Assembly: GCA_017428805.1 (NCBI GenBank)
Contig: JAFRQC010000057.1
Span: forward strand, 1-24,976
Origin: Prevotella sp.
GTDB lineage: Bacteria > Bacteroidota > Bacteroidia > Bacteroidales > Bacteroidaceae
Length of the DNA: 24,976 nucleotides
Reading direction: 5' to 3'
Part shown: one piece after another, positions 6,474 through 14,682 of the stretch
Numbering within the stretch: position 1 is the stretch's first letter
Layout of the letters: the number at the start of each line of letters is the position of its first letter
Translations under genes and position numbers: made by a program
Notes under the pieces: model-generated
What the model saw: the letters and a program-made list of their open reading frames with translations, nothing else
Database searches by the model: none
What the model was told of the DNA's origin: nothing

Positions 6474-6602
6474 TTAGATCTCGGTGTTGCTGATGGGAGC
6501 CTCGCCGGTCTCTTCGTCGATGTCGCCAGAAGCGCAGAGCATGCCCTGGAGCTTCAGGTCGATAACTTCCATCTCGGGCTCAAAATACATTTTCTTGTCC
6601 AT
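6474..6602 (-). CDS. Short peptide of the EPEMEV type
   Basis: An ATG at 6600-6602 gives a 42-residue peptide beginning MDKKMYFEPEMEVIDLKLQ, followed by GMLCASGDIDEETG. A longer frame starting at a GTG (6656) is less likely because its extra codons cover the A-rich leader typical of Bacteroidetes ribosome entry. Short peptides with a YxxPxMEV...LLCASG pattern are common in Prevotella and Bacteroides, usually unannotated and of unknown function; this is recollection, not a search result. The gene lies 77 bases after the LRR surface protein on the same strand, so the two probably share a transcript. The rather sharp split into an EPEMEV leader-like part and an acidic tail leaves open a processed peptide, but no modification genes are nearby. 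Confidence 0.6.
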   Translation of the reverse strand: MDKKMYFEPEMEVIDLKLQGMLCASGDIDEETGEAPISNTEI

Positions 6603-6679
6603 TTTCTTAAATACTTTTTTATTGTAATGTGTAGGGGATGTAACTCCCCCACACACTTACGGGTTATTAATCTAGTTGA

Positions 6680-8374
6680 TTACTTCTGAATATACTTCTT
6701 ACCGTCCTTGATGACAACGCCCTTGTAAGCAGCGTTCACCTTCTGGCCAGCGAGGTTGTAGATGGCACCCTTCTCAGCATTTGCCTTCTTCACAGTCTGG
6801 ATAGCGGTAGCCTCCTCCTCAGAACCGTCAAGCCAGACGACATTCAGACGAGCACCAGCTGCTGCTTTATCAGCGTAGATATAGAAGCCATAGGGAGCAA
6901 CAATAGTGTTATCCTTGAACTTAGACCACAGGAAACCGTACTCCTCAATTGGAGCCAGGAAGTAAGGAACTTTGGCAGGAGCAAGAAGAGCACCAGCATC
7001 CTTGATGTCTTTTGCAAAACTCTCTGCAGCACCACTGACGAGAATCTCGTTTGCGGAAGTAGCTCCATCAGATTTGTACTTCACACTACTATATGTTGCA
7101 TCCTCAGTGTAGACAACAGCTGCATTCTTGCTGGACTTCACGATGACCGGAGTGTTTGCGGGAATGTAATAGTTGCCACCAATCAGCGTGAGCTGATCCA
7201 TCAAGATGGCAACATTGTCCTTGACGTTATCCACGTAAGCACCATAAACCATCACGTTACCAGCACCATCCTGCTTCTTGGCAATCTTGATGTCCTTAGT
7301 TGTGCTGTACCAAGTACCATAGAAGTAAGTTGAGCTACTGCCTTCTTTGTTAGCCACAGCGATTGTCGTGGGATCAGGAGTAGGTACACTATAGACGAGC
7401 TTTACACCATATGCAAATGGAGCTGCATTCTCCCAATTCGCCATAGTCGCAGCGAATGCCTCAGTAGTGTTGAAGGTGACCCATGGGGTGGTAACAGCAG
7501 CAGCAGCAAAAGCATCATCATCGAATCCAGCAATACCTTCGGCAGCAGCAGAAGGGCTATAGTTCACAGTAAGTGCCTGAGTACCAACTTTCGCAAAAGC
7601 ACTAGTAGCAATGTTGCCAGCATCTGCTATATCAGCATTAAAATTGATAGTAGCAAGTTTGTCACTCTCGAATGAACCAGCAGGAGCATCGACATCACCA
7701 TTGAAGGTTACAGTGGTAACATATGAACCATCGAAAGAACCATCTACCAACGTAATATCTACCTCAGGGAATTCGATAGATGTCAGGGCCATGGTGTTCT
7801 TGAATGCATCGGCATTAATCGTGAAATCTGTCTCACATGCCGTAAAGTCAATGCTTGTCAGCACGCTCAGTCCTTCAAATGCATTGGCTTGAATTGTTGC
7901 CAGAGTAGCAGGCAACTTAATTTCTGTCACCTTCGTGTTCACAGGCTCAAACAATTCTTCCAGAGTCGCAATCTTCGTGCCGCTCAGATCCAGAGAGGTA
8001 ATACTTGTTTTAACGAAAGCACCAGCACCAATTGAAGTGATGTTTTCAGCCTTGGCGAATGTGATGGTTTTGATGTTAGAGTTATTGGCGAAAGCATCCG
8101 CTTCAATACCAACAACTGTGAAAGTCTGGTCTGCGCAAGTGGCATTGGCGCCACTCGTTGACAGAGCCTTGAACTTCTCAGGAATTTCCCACGCAGTCTT
8201 AACCGTGTAAGTCTCATCATCAGCAATTGACTTAACAGTTGCGGTGTAAACAGTTCCTGTCACGTCAAGTTTGTAGACAAGACCCTGATAAGTGTAGTCC
8301 TGCTCATAAGCAGCGAAAGCACTTGTGCTACCCAGCAAGAGGGCTGCAATAGCAAATAATTTCTTCATTTTCAT
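6680..8374 (-). CDS. BspA-like leucine-rich repeat secreted protein
   Basis: The 564-residue protein has a signal peptide (MKMKKLFAIAALLLGSTSAFA, cleaved about residue 21). Residues of about 80-300 form LRR_5 (BspA/TpLRR) repeats, seen as recurrent I-x-x-x-A-F-x-x-x-x-x-L/I-T-x-I/L patterns such as GIEADAFANNSNIKTITF and SIGAGAFVKTSITSLDL. The part after residue 330 is beta-rich and of unknown fold. The end, IYNLAGQKV...KGVVIKDGKKYIQK, matches the short C-terminal motif found on many secreted Prevotella proteins and shared here with the serpin at 19026-20915. BspA proteins bind host proteins and cell surfaces in related oral species; the ligand here is unknown. Upstream are a short ORF, hairpins and ncRNA copy 2; no promoter match lies directly before it. 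Confidence 0.85.
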   Translation of the reverse strand: MKMKKLFAIAALLLGSTSAFAAYEQDYTYQGLVYKLDVTGTVYTATVKSIADDETYTVKTAWEIPEKFKALSTSGANATCADQTFTVVGIEADAFANNSNIKTITFAKAENITSIGAGAFVKTSITSLDLSGTKIATLEELFEPVNTKVTEIKLPATLATIQANAFEGLSVLTSIDFTACETDFTINADAFKNTMALTSIEFPEVDITLVDGSFDGSYVTTVTFNGDVDAPAGSFESDKLATINFNADIADAGNIATSAFAKVGTQALTVNYSPSAAAEGIAGFDDDAFAAAAVTTPWVTFNTTEAFAATMANWENAAPFAYGVKLVYSVPTPDPTTIAVANKEGSSSTYFYGTWYSTTKDIKIAKKQDGAGNVMVYGAYVDNVKDNVAILMDQLTLIGGNYYIPANTPVIVKSSKNAAVVYTEDATYSSVKYKSDGATSANEILVSGAAESFAKDIKDAGALLAPAKVPYFLAPIEEYGFLWSKFKDNTIVAPYGFYIYADKAAAGARLNVVWLDGSEEEATAIQTVKKANAEKGAIYNLAGQKVNAAYKGVVIKDGKKYIQK

Positions 8375-8433
8375 TGTTTTTAAAATTTTTAGTTTGAAAA
8401 TCTTTTTTTGATTAATAATAAATTCGGATGAAT

Positions 8434-8465
8434 CCTGCGGCGGGGCTATCGTCCCTGGGCGCAGG
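8434..8465 (-). promoter_or_regulatory. GC-rich leader hairpin before the LRR gene
   Basis: CCTGCG (8434-8439) pairs with CGCAGG (8460-8465), enclosing GC-rich bases that can pair further. A second perfect hairpin, AGGTGC-TTG-GCACCT, lies at about 8481-8495 at the end of the short ORF. Together they form a structured leader 60-120 bases before the LRR start. Confidence 0.4.
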
Positions 8466-8479
8466 CGAGAGAGTAAACG

Positions 8480-8578
8480 TCAGGTGCCAAGCACCTCCCC
8501 CTCCGCCATTAGGACGCAGCAGGTCTGCGCGGACACCTTGGCGGAAGTTACATTCATTCTAATTGTTTTCTTGTCCAT
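8480..8578 (-). CDS. Possible short leader peptide
   Basis: An ATG at 8576-8578 opens a 32-codon frame beginning MDKKTIRMN and containing AQTCCVLMAEGE. Its start context (TTAAAGAATT then ATGGACAAGAAAA) closely resembles that of the short peptide gene at 6602, which also begins MDKK. The rest of the peptide does not resemble it. It may be a leader peptide, a decayed relative of the EPEMEV peptide, or chance. The stop codon lies within a perfect hairpin, and the LRR gene starts 105 bases further on. Confidence 0.35.
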   Translation of the reverse strand: MDKKTIRMNVTSAKVSAQTCCVLMAEGEVLGT

Positions 8579-8597
8579 AATTCTTTAAAATGTTAAT

Positions 8598-8627
8598 AAT
8601 GTGAACTATTTTGTTTAATGTGAACTA
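8598..8627. repeat. Pair of 11-bp direct repeats
   Basis: AATGTGAACTA occurs at 8598-8608 and again at 8617-8627, 19 bases apart, just upstream of the short ORF on the minus strand. The spacing is close to two helical turns, as for tandem binding sites of a regulator, but no regulator is known. No promoter box is visible close by. Confidence 0.45.
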
Positions 8628-8741
8628 AAATCCACTACAGTTTGGAGAAGACCGAAATCATCCTCCCGGCCAGCTGCTCCCTCTGCTGGTCGTCACTCTC
8701 ATTAACATTCTAAAATGGAATCATCCCTGATGAAAGGGAAC

Positions 8742-9149
8742 AAAAAAAAGACGTGGAGCCAAGTTTCTCTCCGTGCCAATCCCAACAATCAGGCCTTCGC
8801 ATTGCCCCTAAAGAAGGATAAGCACGTAAAGCTTGCCCACGCCAAGTGATATAATAAACCCACTACACCCTCACTACCCCTGACATATATATCAAGACAT
8901 GCCCCAATGAAAGGAGGAGCTATACCTTATTTATATATATAAAGGAGTACAGAGCACAGGGAATACAGAATTCACCCACGCGAACGCTTCTGATGCATTA
9001 CCGCCGTCTTTAGTTTCAAATTTGCGAAGTTTGATTGTTCAGACAGGTAACGTGTTGAAAACGTCCTTTTGAGACTGGCCGTACAACTGGCCTGAAGTCT
9101 CTTCCATCGATGTCAAAATTTACCGCCCGCCCACACTAAGGCGGACTTT
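8742..9149 (-). ncRNA. Structured RNA of unknown family, copy 2
   Basis: This is the second copy of the RNA at 1240-1612. It has the same 41-base identical block (9004-9044), the GTTACC/GGTAAT and GGACGTTTTC/GAAGCGTTC pairings, and a 31-base hairpin (9071-9101) now with a perfect GAGACT/AGTCTC outer stem and GGCC/GGCC inner stem. The conserved GGGCAAGCTTT (complement of 8829-8839) and TTTAGGGGCAATGC (complement of 8799-8812) motifs come in the same order. Here CCTTC/GAAGG closes a hairpin around the second motif. The central part is unrelated and contains a TATATATA run. The unit ends in a weak hairpin followed by eight T (8742-8749), giving a transcript of about 400 bases. Copies differ at paired positions while keeping pairing, which supports RNA structure. 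Confidence 0.78.
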
Positions 9150-9155
9150 TCGGTG

Positions 9156-9186
9156 CAAATTTACATATATTTTTCTAATTACCAAA
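9156..9186 (-). promoter_or_regulatory. Bacteroidetes-type promoter of ncRNA copy 2
   Basis: On the minus strand TTTG (complement of 9183-9186), 19 bases, then TAAATTTG (complement of 9156-9163). Spacing is identical to the promoter of copy 1. Transcription would start near 9149. Confidence 0.72.
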
Positions 9187-9299
9187 TATTTTTTAGGAAA
9201 AATTCGCTTTTTAACTAAAAAAAGTTGATTAAAGGGGCCACAGATGACACGGATAGACAAGAATTTTTCAGAAAAACACAGAATTTTAACAGAAGAATA

Positions 9300-9476
9300 C
9301 TACCACGAATTACACGAATTAAACGGATTTCTGTTATACTACAACTATGGAACAGCTGTATTTATGAATAGAAGAAAACAACAACGGATTACACGGATTT
9401 AACGGATTAGCAGTATGCTATAGCAAATGAACTGCTGTATTTATAAATCCGTGAAATCCGTGCAATCCGTTGTTTA
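9300..9476. repeat. Interspersed ACGAATT/ACGGATT repeat, tandem and inverted
   Basis: Two diverged units of roughly 80 bases lie in tandem, each beginning with an ACACGAATT or ACACGGATT run and ending in CTGTATTTAT(A/G)AAT. The second unit is closed by an inverted copy: AACAACGGATTACACGGATT on the left pairs with the complement of AATCCGTGCAATCCGTTGTT on the right (about 9446-9474). Relatives occur at 14889-14915 and 22732-22753. The right arm reaches the stop codon of the nucleoside kinase gene. It is probably a REP- or MITE-like family. Confidence 0.65.
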
Positions 9477-11135
9477 GTAGGTGAATGACGAGCCGCCGAG
9501 GAACTCGCGGAGGAGCGAGGTTGGCGGGATCTGCGTGTCGGGGATGGGGCGGATGTAACGCAGGAACTTCAGCAGCCGGTAGGCCTCAGCATGCTCCGGA
9601 CAGTTCTCCGGCACCTGTTCGAGCAAGGGTTCCGCCTGATGCTTGATGACCGCCAGTTCGAAAAGCATGGCCGTGTTGAACATCGCGTCGGCATGCTCCT
9701 GGAAGGGGAAGATCCACTTGTTCTCGCCGGCACGGACCGACGGCCAGCGGCGGATGGTCTCCTGAGCCGAGACGGCCCGGTACTTATGGTCGCGGATGAT
9801 GCGGCGCAGCAGACGGTTGTCGGTGGTCGGCACATAGTTGTGGTTGTCGAGCAGGATGGTGGTCAGCGCCGAAGCATAGACGCGGAAGATCTGTTCGTTG
9901 GGGATCTCCGACGTCAGCTCGGGGTTCAGCGCGTGAATACCCTCCACCACCAGTATCTCCTTCTCCTTCAGCTGCAACCTCTTACCGCTCTTCTGACTGG
10001 TGCCCGTGGGGAAGTCATAGCGCGGCAGTTCCACCTCCTCGCCCCTGAAGAGCGCCGAGAGCTGTTCGTTGAGCAGCGGCAGGTTCAGGGCGTGCAGGTT
10101 CTCGAAGTCGTAGTCGCCCTTCTCGTCGCGCGGCGTCTTATCACGGTCGAGGAAATAGTCGTCGAGTGAGATGCCGACGGGTTTGATGCCGTTGACGGCA
10201 AGCTGCACGGAGAGCCGCTTGCAGGTGGTTGTCTTTCCACTTGACGACGGTCCGGCAATCAGCACCAGTTTAATCCCCTTTTTACGGGCTATCTCGTCGG
10301 CTATCTGTCCGATTTTCTTCTCCTGCAGGGCCTCCGACACCTGAATCAATTGCGACGAATGGCCATTGCTGATCACCTCGTTCAGGTCGCCGATGGTGCG
10401 CAGGTTCATGATGTCCTGCCACTGATGGTGCTCCTTGAAGATGCCGAACATCTTGTCCTGATGCACCAGTTCGCCCAGTTCGTCGGGATGCTCCCTCGAA
10501 GGCAGACGCAGCAGCAGACCGTCGTAATACTTCTCCACTCCGAAGAGGTAGAGCTGCGAGGTGTTCGTCAGCAGCGAACCGTAGTAATAGTCCACATAGC
10601 CGTCGATATCGTAATAGGTGGTATAGAGGCTGCCAATACTCTTCAACAGCTTCACCTTCGAACGGTTGTGCAGGCTGTCGAAGAGTTCGATGGCCTCCTG
10701 GGTGGTCGTCTCGTGCCGGTGGATGGGCAGCGCCGCATCGATAATCTCCTGCATCCGGCGGCGGATGGCACCGGCATCGTCGAGCGTCACCGGACGCCCG
10801 ATGTTCAGGTTCACATAATACCCGTTGGACACCGGGATGTCGATGGCCACCTTACAAGGATTGAACAGTTCGTGGGCGGCCTTGCAGAGCACGAAGAAGA
10901 GTGACCGCGTATAGGCCCTGTTGCCGCTCGACGAGGTGACATCCAGAAACTCCACCTGCTTCTGCTTATAGATCCGGAAGTGCATGCCTTCCACCTTGTT
11001 GTTCACATGTGCCGAGATAGGGCCGTACTTCATCTGAAGTCCTGACTGCTGATACACCTCCTCGAGGTTTGCGCCTAAGGGCACCTCCACCGTCTTGCCG
11101 TTGTTAATGACAAGGATCTTGATGGTCTTCTCCAT
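9474..11135 (-). CDS. Nucleoside (uridine) kinase with ThrRS-like N-terminal region
   Basis: The 553-residue protein has two parts. Residues 1-60 resemble a TGS-type beta-grasp domain (KILVINNGKTVEVPLGANLEEV), and the next 130 or so resemble the second additional domain of threonyl-tRNA synthetase. The C-terminal half is a P-loop kinase of the uridine kinase/phosphoribulokinase family: Walker A GPSSSGKTT at 295-303, then SLDDYFLDRDKTPRDEKGDYDFE, RYDFPTG, and VVEGIHALNP. Such fusions are usual in Bacteroidetes and are annotated as nucleoside kinases; the substrate is probably uridine or another nucleoside, which I cannot settle. The gene follows the dockerin-type protein by 16 bases and is likely co-transcribed from the promoter at 12757-12788. 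Its stop lies within an interspersed repeat. Confidence 0.85.
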   Translation of the reverse strand: MEKTIKILVINNGKTVEVPLGANLEEVYQQSGLQMKYGPISAHVNNKVEGMHFRIYKQKQVEFLDVTSSSGNRAYTRSLFFVLCKAAHELFNPCKVAIDIPVSNGYYVNLNIGRPVTLDDAGAIRRRMQEIIDAALPIHRHETTTQEAIELFDSLHNRSKVKLLKSIGSLYTTYYDIDGYVDYYYGSLLTNTSQLYLFGVEKYYDGLLLRLPSREHPDELGELVHQDKMFGIFKEHHQWQDIMNLRTIGDLNEVISNGHSSQLIQVSEALQEKKIGQIADEIARKKGIKLVLIAGPSSSGKTTTCKRLSVQLAVNGIKPVGISLDDYFLDRDKTPRDEKGDYDFENLHALNLPLLNEQLSALFRGEEVELPRYDFPTGTSQKSGKRLQLKEKEILVVEGIHALNPELTSEIPNEQIFRVYASALTTILLDNHNYVPTTDNRLLRRIIRDHKYRAVSAQETIRRWPSVRAGENKWIFPFQEHADAMFNTAMLFELAVIKHQAEPLLEQVPENCPEHAEAYRLLKFLRYIRPIPDTQIPPTSLLREFLGGSSFTY

Positions 11136-11151
11136 GCTTAGTATCCCTTCA

Positions 11152-12723
11152 TCAGTTCTGAGGCTTCATCTTCTTCGTGAAGACTTGCTCACCAGAATAA
11201 ACCAGCCAACCATGATCCTCAATTTCACGCAGTTTCAACGGGCCAACCAGATTGTCGTCGCCGCTGGACACCGCATACAGCTTGGCACATAACACGCCGT
11301 CTTCGGTGGTGTAGATATCCGACTGCTCTACAATCGTCACCTTATAAGGCGGTGCCGTGGGCGTGTATTGATTGTCGGGTGACGAACCTTCGAAATAGCT
11401 GCGCAAGCCGTTGGATACGGGATAGCCATTGGTGTCTTTTTCTAGGAGATTCTGTACGACATCCTGCATCACGACATTGCTCACTTTCAGTATGTTATTC
11501 TCACCGACAGTAGCTGTATGGGTTCTCAGATAGTTGATCATATTCCAGGCATCGGCACTGTTGTCCGTCATACGGTTCAAGCAGCAGATGAAGAGCGCTG
11601 TCACGAAATGGGGCGAAGAGAAATACTCACGGTTGTTCACCTCCAGCGTCTTCAGTTCCTCGATGTTCCGAGGCAGGGCATTGAAGGAATAGGTGATGTA
11701 CCTCTTGCCGTCAAGCTCTCTGGAGAAGCCTTCCGTGGAGACGGTGATGAACTTTATTGGCAGATTATAGGCCCAGATCTTCTTGATGGCCAGGCTGCCG
11801 TCGGTCTTGGTGAGGGATAACCGGGTGCGGTCTTTAGGAGAATACCCTATATAGTAAAAGCATTCGTAATCAGGTTTGCTGCCGCTGAGGTTGTCATCCG
11901 TTAAAGGCAGGGAGTACTTGAAGTCGAGGTAGTCGTAGGCAGGATTGAAAAAGGTGTAAGCAGGACCTTCTTTTGCCCATTTTGCCACCTCTAACAGATT
12001 CTCCGTGAACTGTACGCGGAAATAAGGCACACTTCCCAGATCGGCTACCGGCTCTGGCTGCGGTATAATTGGTAACGGCTCTGGCTCAATTGTAATTGGC
12101 TCTTGAATAACTGTCTGGGGATTATTATTAGGAAGTGGTCTGACCGGCGGGTTTATTGTTCCTGGCAATGGCTCTATCGGCCAAATCTCAACCTGACGGT
12201 CGTCCTGTACTACCGTTCCAGGTACATCGTCCGAGACCGACCTCAGCTGACCAGCCAACGACAAGCCTCTCACACCGGCTTTAGATGCTTTCATGATATT
12301 CACGGCAGCCACCAAGTCTGCCACATCCACCTTATTGTCACCATTGATATCGGCACGGTCAAAATTAAAGTTGTCAGACTTACTGCCAAGGATATAAGCG
12401 GCTATCACTTTGATATCGTCACTATCGACAACGCCGTCACCACTTGCATCGCCGTTGACGACAACGAGACTGTTCTTCTCGAAAGTAACATTCAAAACAC
12501 CTGATGCGCCTTGTCCTTGATGAGCAATGACTTCAAATGCTTCCTTTTCATTCACATTGGCCAGTTTCTTCACGCGGGACATCTCAATATATTGTCCCTT
12601 GTCAGTCTTTAGCCACCATACTTGCTTGTTAGCATTTTGGGCCTGCAGGCCACATGGCATTGCCAGCAACCCTATCAGGATCGCTGCAAGCACTCTTTGA
12701 TGTTTCTTTTCAATTGTTCTCAT
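11152..12723 (-). CDS. Secreted protein with dockerin-type repeats, unknown C-terminal domain
   Basis: The 523-residue protein has a signal peptide (RVLAAILIGLLAMPCGLQAQ). Residues 93-146 hold two calcium-binding dockerin-type repeats: GDASGDGVVDSDDIKVIAAYI and ADINGDNKVDVADLVAAVNIM, each with the D-x-N/S-G-D pattern (quoted in two parts). A proline-rich linker (about 185-230) with EPLP and QPEP repeats follows, then about 290 residues of unrecognised fold. In Prevotella, dockerin-like repeats are widespread on secreted proteins without a cellulosome, so cohesin binding should not be assumed. It precedes the nucleoside kinase by 16 bases, an unusual pairing of a secreted and a cytosolic protein, and has its own promoter at 12757-12788. 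Confidence 0.75.
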   Translation of the reverse strand: MRTIEKKHQRVLAAILIGLLAMPCGLQAQNANKQVWWLKTDKGQYIEMSRVKKLANVNEKEAFEVIAHQGQGASGVLNVTFEKNSLVVVNGDASGDGVVDSDDIKVIAAYILGSKSDNFNFDRADINGDNKVDVADLVAAVNIMKASKAGVRGLSLAGQLRSVSDDVPGTVVQDDRQVEIWPIEPLPGTINPPVRPLPNNNPQTVIQEPITIEPEPLPIIPQPEPVADLGSVPYFRVQFTENLLEVAKWAKEGPAYTFFNPAYDYLDFKYSLPLTDDNLSGSKPDYECFYYIGYSPKDRTRLSLTKTDGSLAIKKIWAYNLPIKFITVSTEGFSRELDGKRYITYSFNALPRNIEELKTLEVNNREYFSSPHFVTALFICCLNRMTDNSADAWNMINYLRTHTATVGENNILKVSNVVMQDVVQNLLEKDTNGYPVSNGLRSYFEGSSPDNQYTPTAPPYKVTIVEQSDIYTTEDGVLCAKLYAVSSGDDNLVGPLKLREIEDHGWLVYSGEQVFTKKMKPQN

Positions 12724-12756
12724 GTCTTATTAATTAGTAATATTCAAATTGAAGGA

Positions 12757-12788
12757 CAAATATAGGAATAAAAATTGAAAATCCCAAA
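12757..12788 (-). promoter_or_regulatory. Promoter of dockerin-protein/nucleoside kinase operon
   Basis: On the minus strand TTTG (complement of 12785-12788), 20 bases, then TATATTTG (complement of 12757-12764), leaving a leader of about 30 bases before the ATG at 12723. Confidence 0.65.
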
Positions 12789-12841
12789 CTCCCCAATAAA
12801 GAATTAGTGTTTATTAACGTTTATTATCCTGCAAAGATTAA

Positions 12842-12869
12842 TTGTTTTCAAATAATTATTGTAACTTTG
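12842..12869 (+). promoter_or_regulatory. Promoter of Na/Pi cotransporter gene
   Basis: TTG at 12842-12844 and TAACTTTG at 12862-12869 fit the Bacteroidetes consensus, with a slightly short spacer of 17 bases. The leader contains two copies of a CGTAAATAGTAAATC unit (about 12887-12918), an interspersed-looking tandem repeat just before the start codon. Confidence 0.6.
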
Positions 12870-12921
12870 TGGCCGAAATAGCAAATCGTAAATAGTAAAT
12901 CCGTAAATAGTAAATCTCAAG

Positions 12922-14652
12922 ATGCTCGTAATTTTCAAACTCCTTGGTTCCCTCGCCCTGCTGATGTTCGGTATGAAGTCGATGAGTGAGGCGCTCCAGA
13001 AGATGGCCGGACCGCAGTTGCGTCACGTCCTCGGAGCCATGACCACCAACCGCTTTACGGGAATGTTGACAGGTATGCTGGTGACGGCATCCGTCCAGTC
13101 TTCAACCGCTACTACGGTGATGACCGTTTCGTTCGTCAATGCGGGCCTGCTCACGCTGGCCCAGGCCATCTCGGTCATCATGGGAGCGAACATCGGTACC
13201 ACCCTCACGGCGTGGATCATGTCGGCAGGTATGTCGTTTGACATCACCAGCGCCGTCTACCCCGCCTTCTTCCTCGGTATCATCCTGATCTATCTGAAGA
13301 AATACCGCTATATCGGCGATTTCCTCTTCGGTCTGTCGTTCCTGCTCTTAGGACTGGGAACGCTCCGAATGACAGGAACGGAGATGAATCTCGGCGAGAA
13401 CGAGACGTTGCTTAACTTCTTCGCTTCGTTCGATCCCACATCGTTCCTCACCACGCTGATCTTCCTGCTGTTGGGAGGCATCATGACCTTCTGCGTGCAG
13501 TCGTCGGCAGCGGTGATGGCCATCACGATGATCCTCTGCTCCAGCGGCGCCCTGCCTATCTATCAGGGTATCGCCTTAGTGATGGGTGAGAACATCGGTA
13601 CGACAGTCACCTCTAACTTAGCAGCCCTCTCGGCCAATACCCAGGCCCGCCGTGCTGCCCTGTCGCATATGTTCTTCAACTTCTTCGGCGTCTTCTGGAT
13701 CCTGTTTGTGTTCCGTCCCTTCATCGATGCCGTTTGCGGACTCGTGGGCTATGATGTCACGATGGTCAAGGGAACAGTGGAGTCGAGCGTATTCATGGCC
13801 AATGCCGCCAAACTGAGCTTCGTGCTGGCAGCCTTCCATACCTGCTTCAACGTGGCCAACACCTTCATACTGATTTGGTTCATTCCGCAGATTGAGCGAC
13901 TCGTCTGCTGGGTGATTAAGCCGAAGAACGTCGACGAGGAAGACGAGTTCCGTCTGCACTTCATTACTGCCGGCTTCATGAAGACCCCCGAGCTCTCCGT
14001 GCTCGAAGCCCAGAAGGAGATCCGTTCCTTCTCAGAACGTATGCAGCGCATGTTCGGCATGGTGCAGGATCTGCTGAACCTCTCCAGTAGCACTTCCAAC
14101 AAGAAAGACTCGAAGGAGGGCGAGTTCAACAAGCTCTACTCCCGCATCGAGAAATACGAGAGCATCAGCGACAATATGGAATTGGAGATTGCCAAATACC
14201 TCGAGAACGTCAGCGACGCCCATCTCTCCGACGACACGAAGGGTAAGATCCGTGCGATGCTGCGTGAAGTGAGTGAGCTGGAGTCTATCGGCGATGCCTG
14301 CTACAATATGGCCCGCACCATCTCCCGTAAGTACAACGGCAAGCAGGATCACTTCAACGACAAACAGTACAGCCACATCCACCAGATGATGGGCCTCACG
14401 GACAACTCGCTCACCGAGATGAACAAGCTGATGGGCGGCCGCAAGGAGTCATACGACGTGAACCGCACCTTCAACATCGAGCACGAGATCAACAACTTCC
14501 GCAACCAGTTGAAGGCGCAGAACATCACCGACATCAACAACCACGAATATACCTATGCCGTCGGCACCATCTACATGGACCTCATCAACGAATGTGAGAA
14601 ACTGGGCGACTACGTGGTCAACGTCGTCGAGGCCCGCATGGGAATCAGATAA
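12922..14652 (+). CDS. Na+/phosphate cotransporter family protein with PhoU-like C-terminus
   Basis: The 576-residue protein has the two inverted repeats of the NptA/PNaS family: QSSTATT (59-65) with GANIGTT (88-94), and QSSAAVM (193-199) with GENIGTT (222-228). About eight hydrophobic segments lie in residues 1-330. The C-terminal 200 residues are charged and helical, as in PhoU-like domains (SERMQRMFGMVQDLLNLSS, CEKLGDYVVNVVEA). The family imports phosphate using a sodium gradient across the inner membrane; the PhoU-like part probably regulates it. The gene stands alone between its own promoter and a strong terminator at 14683-14719. Substrate assignment rests on the family only. Confidence 0.88.
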   Translation: MLVIFKLLGSLALLMFGMKSMSEALQKMAGPQLRHVLGAMTTNRFTGMLTGMLVTASVQSSTATTVMTVSFVNAGLLTLAQAISVIMGANIGTTLTAWIMSAGMSFDITSAVYPAFFLGIILIYLKKYRYIGDFLFGLSFLLLGLGTLRMTGTEMNLGENETLLNFFASFDPTSFLTTLIFLLLGGIMTFCVQSSAAVMAITMILCSSGALPIYQGIALVMGENIGTTVTSNLAALSANTQARRAALSHMFFNFFGVFWILFVFRPFIDAVCGLVGYDVTMVKGTVESSVFMANAAKLSFVLAAFHTCFNVANTFILIWFIPQIERLVCWVIKPKNVDEEDEFRLHFITAGFMKTPELSVLEAQKEIRSFSERMQRMFGMVQDLLNLSSSTSNKKDSKEGEFNKLYSRIEKYESISDNMELEIAKYLENVSDAHLSDDTKGKIRAMLREVSELESIGDACYNMARTISRKYNGKQDHFNDKQYSHIHQMMGLTDNSLTEMNKLMGGRKESYDVNRTFNIEHEINNFRNQLKAQNITDINNHEYTYAVGTIYMDLINECEKLGDYVVNVVEARMGIR

Positions 14653-14682
14653 AGGTAAAAAGGTAAAAAAGTAAAAAGGTAA

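Noticed and set aside
6603..6656. Longer GTG start for the short peptide gene
   Set aside because: The added codons cover an A-rich ribosome entry region; the MDKKMYFEPEMEV start fits the peptide type better.
9300..9476. CRISPR array
   Set aside because: The units are not identical, have no regular spacers, and include inverted arms; no cas genes are present.
9591..10904. Open frames on the plus strand opposite the nucleoside kinase
   Set aside because: They arise from the GC-rich codon use of the kinase gene and show no family features.
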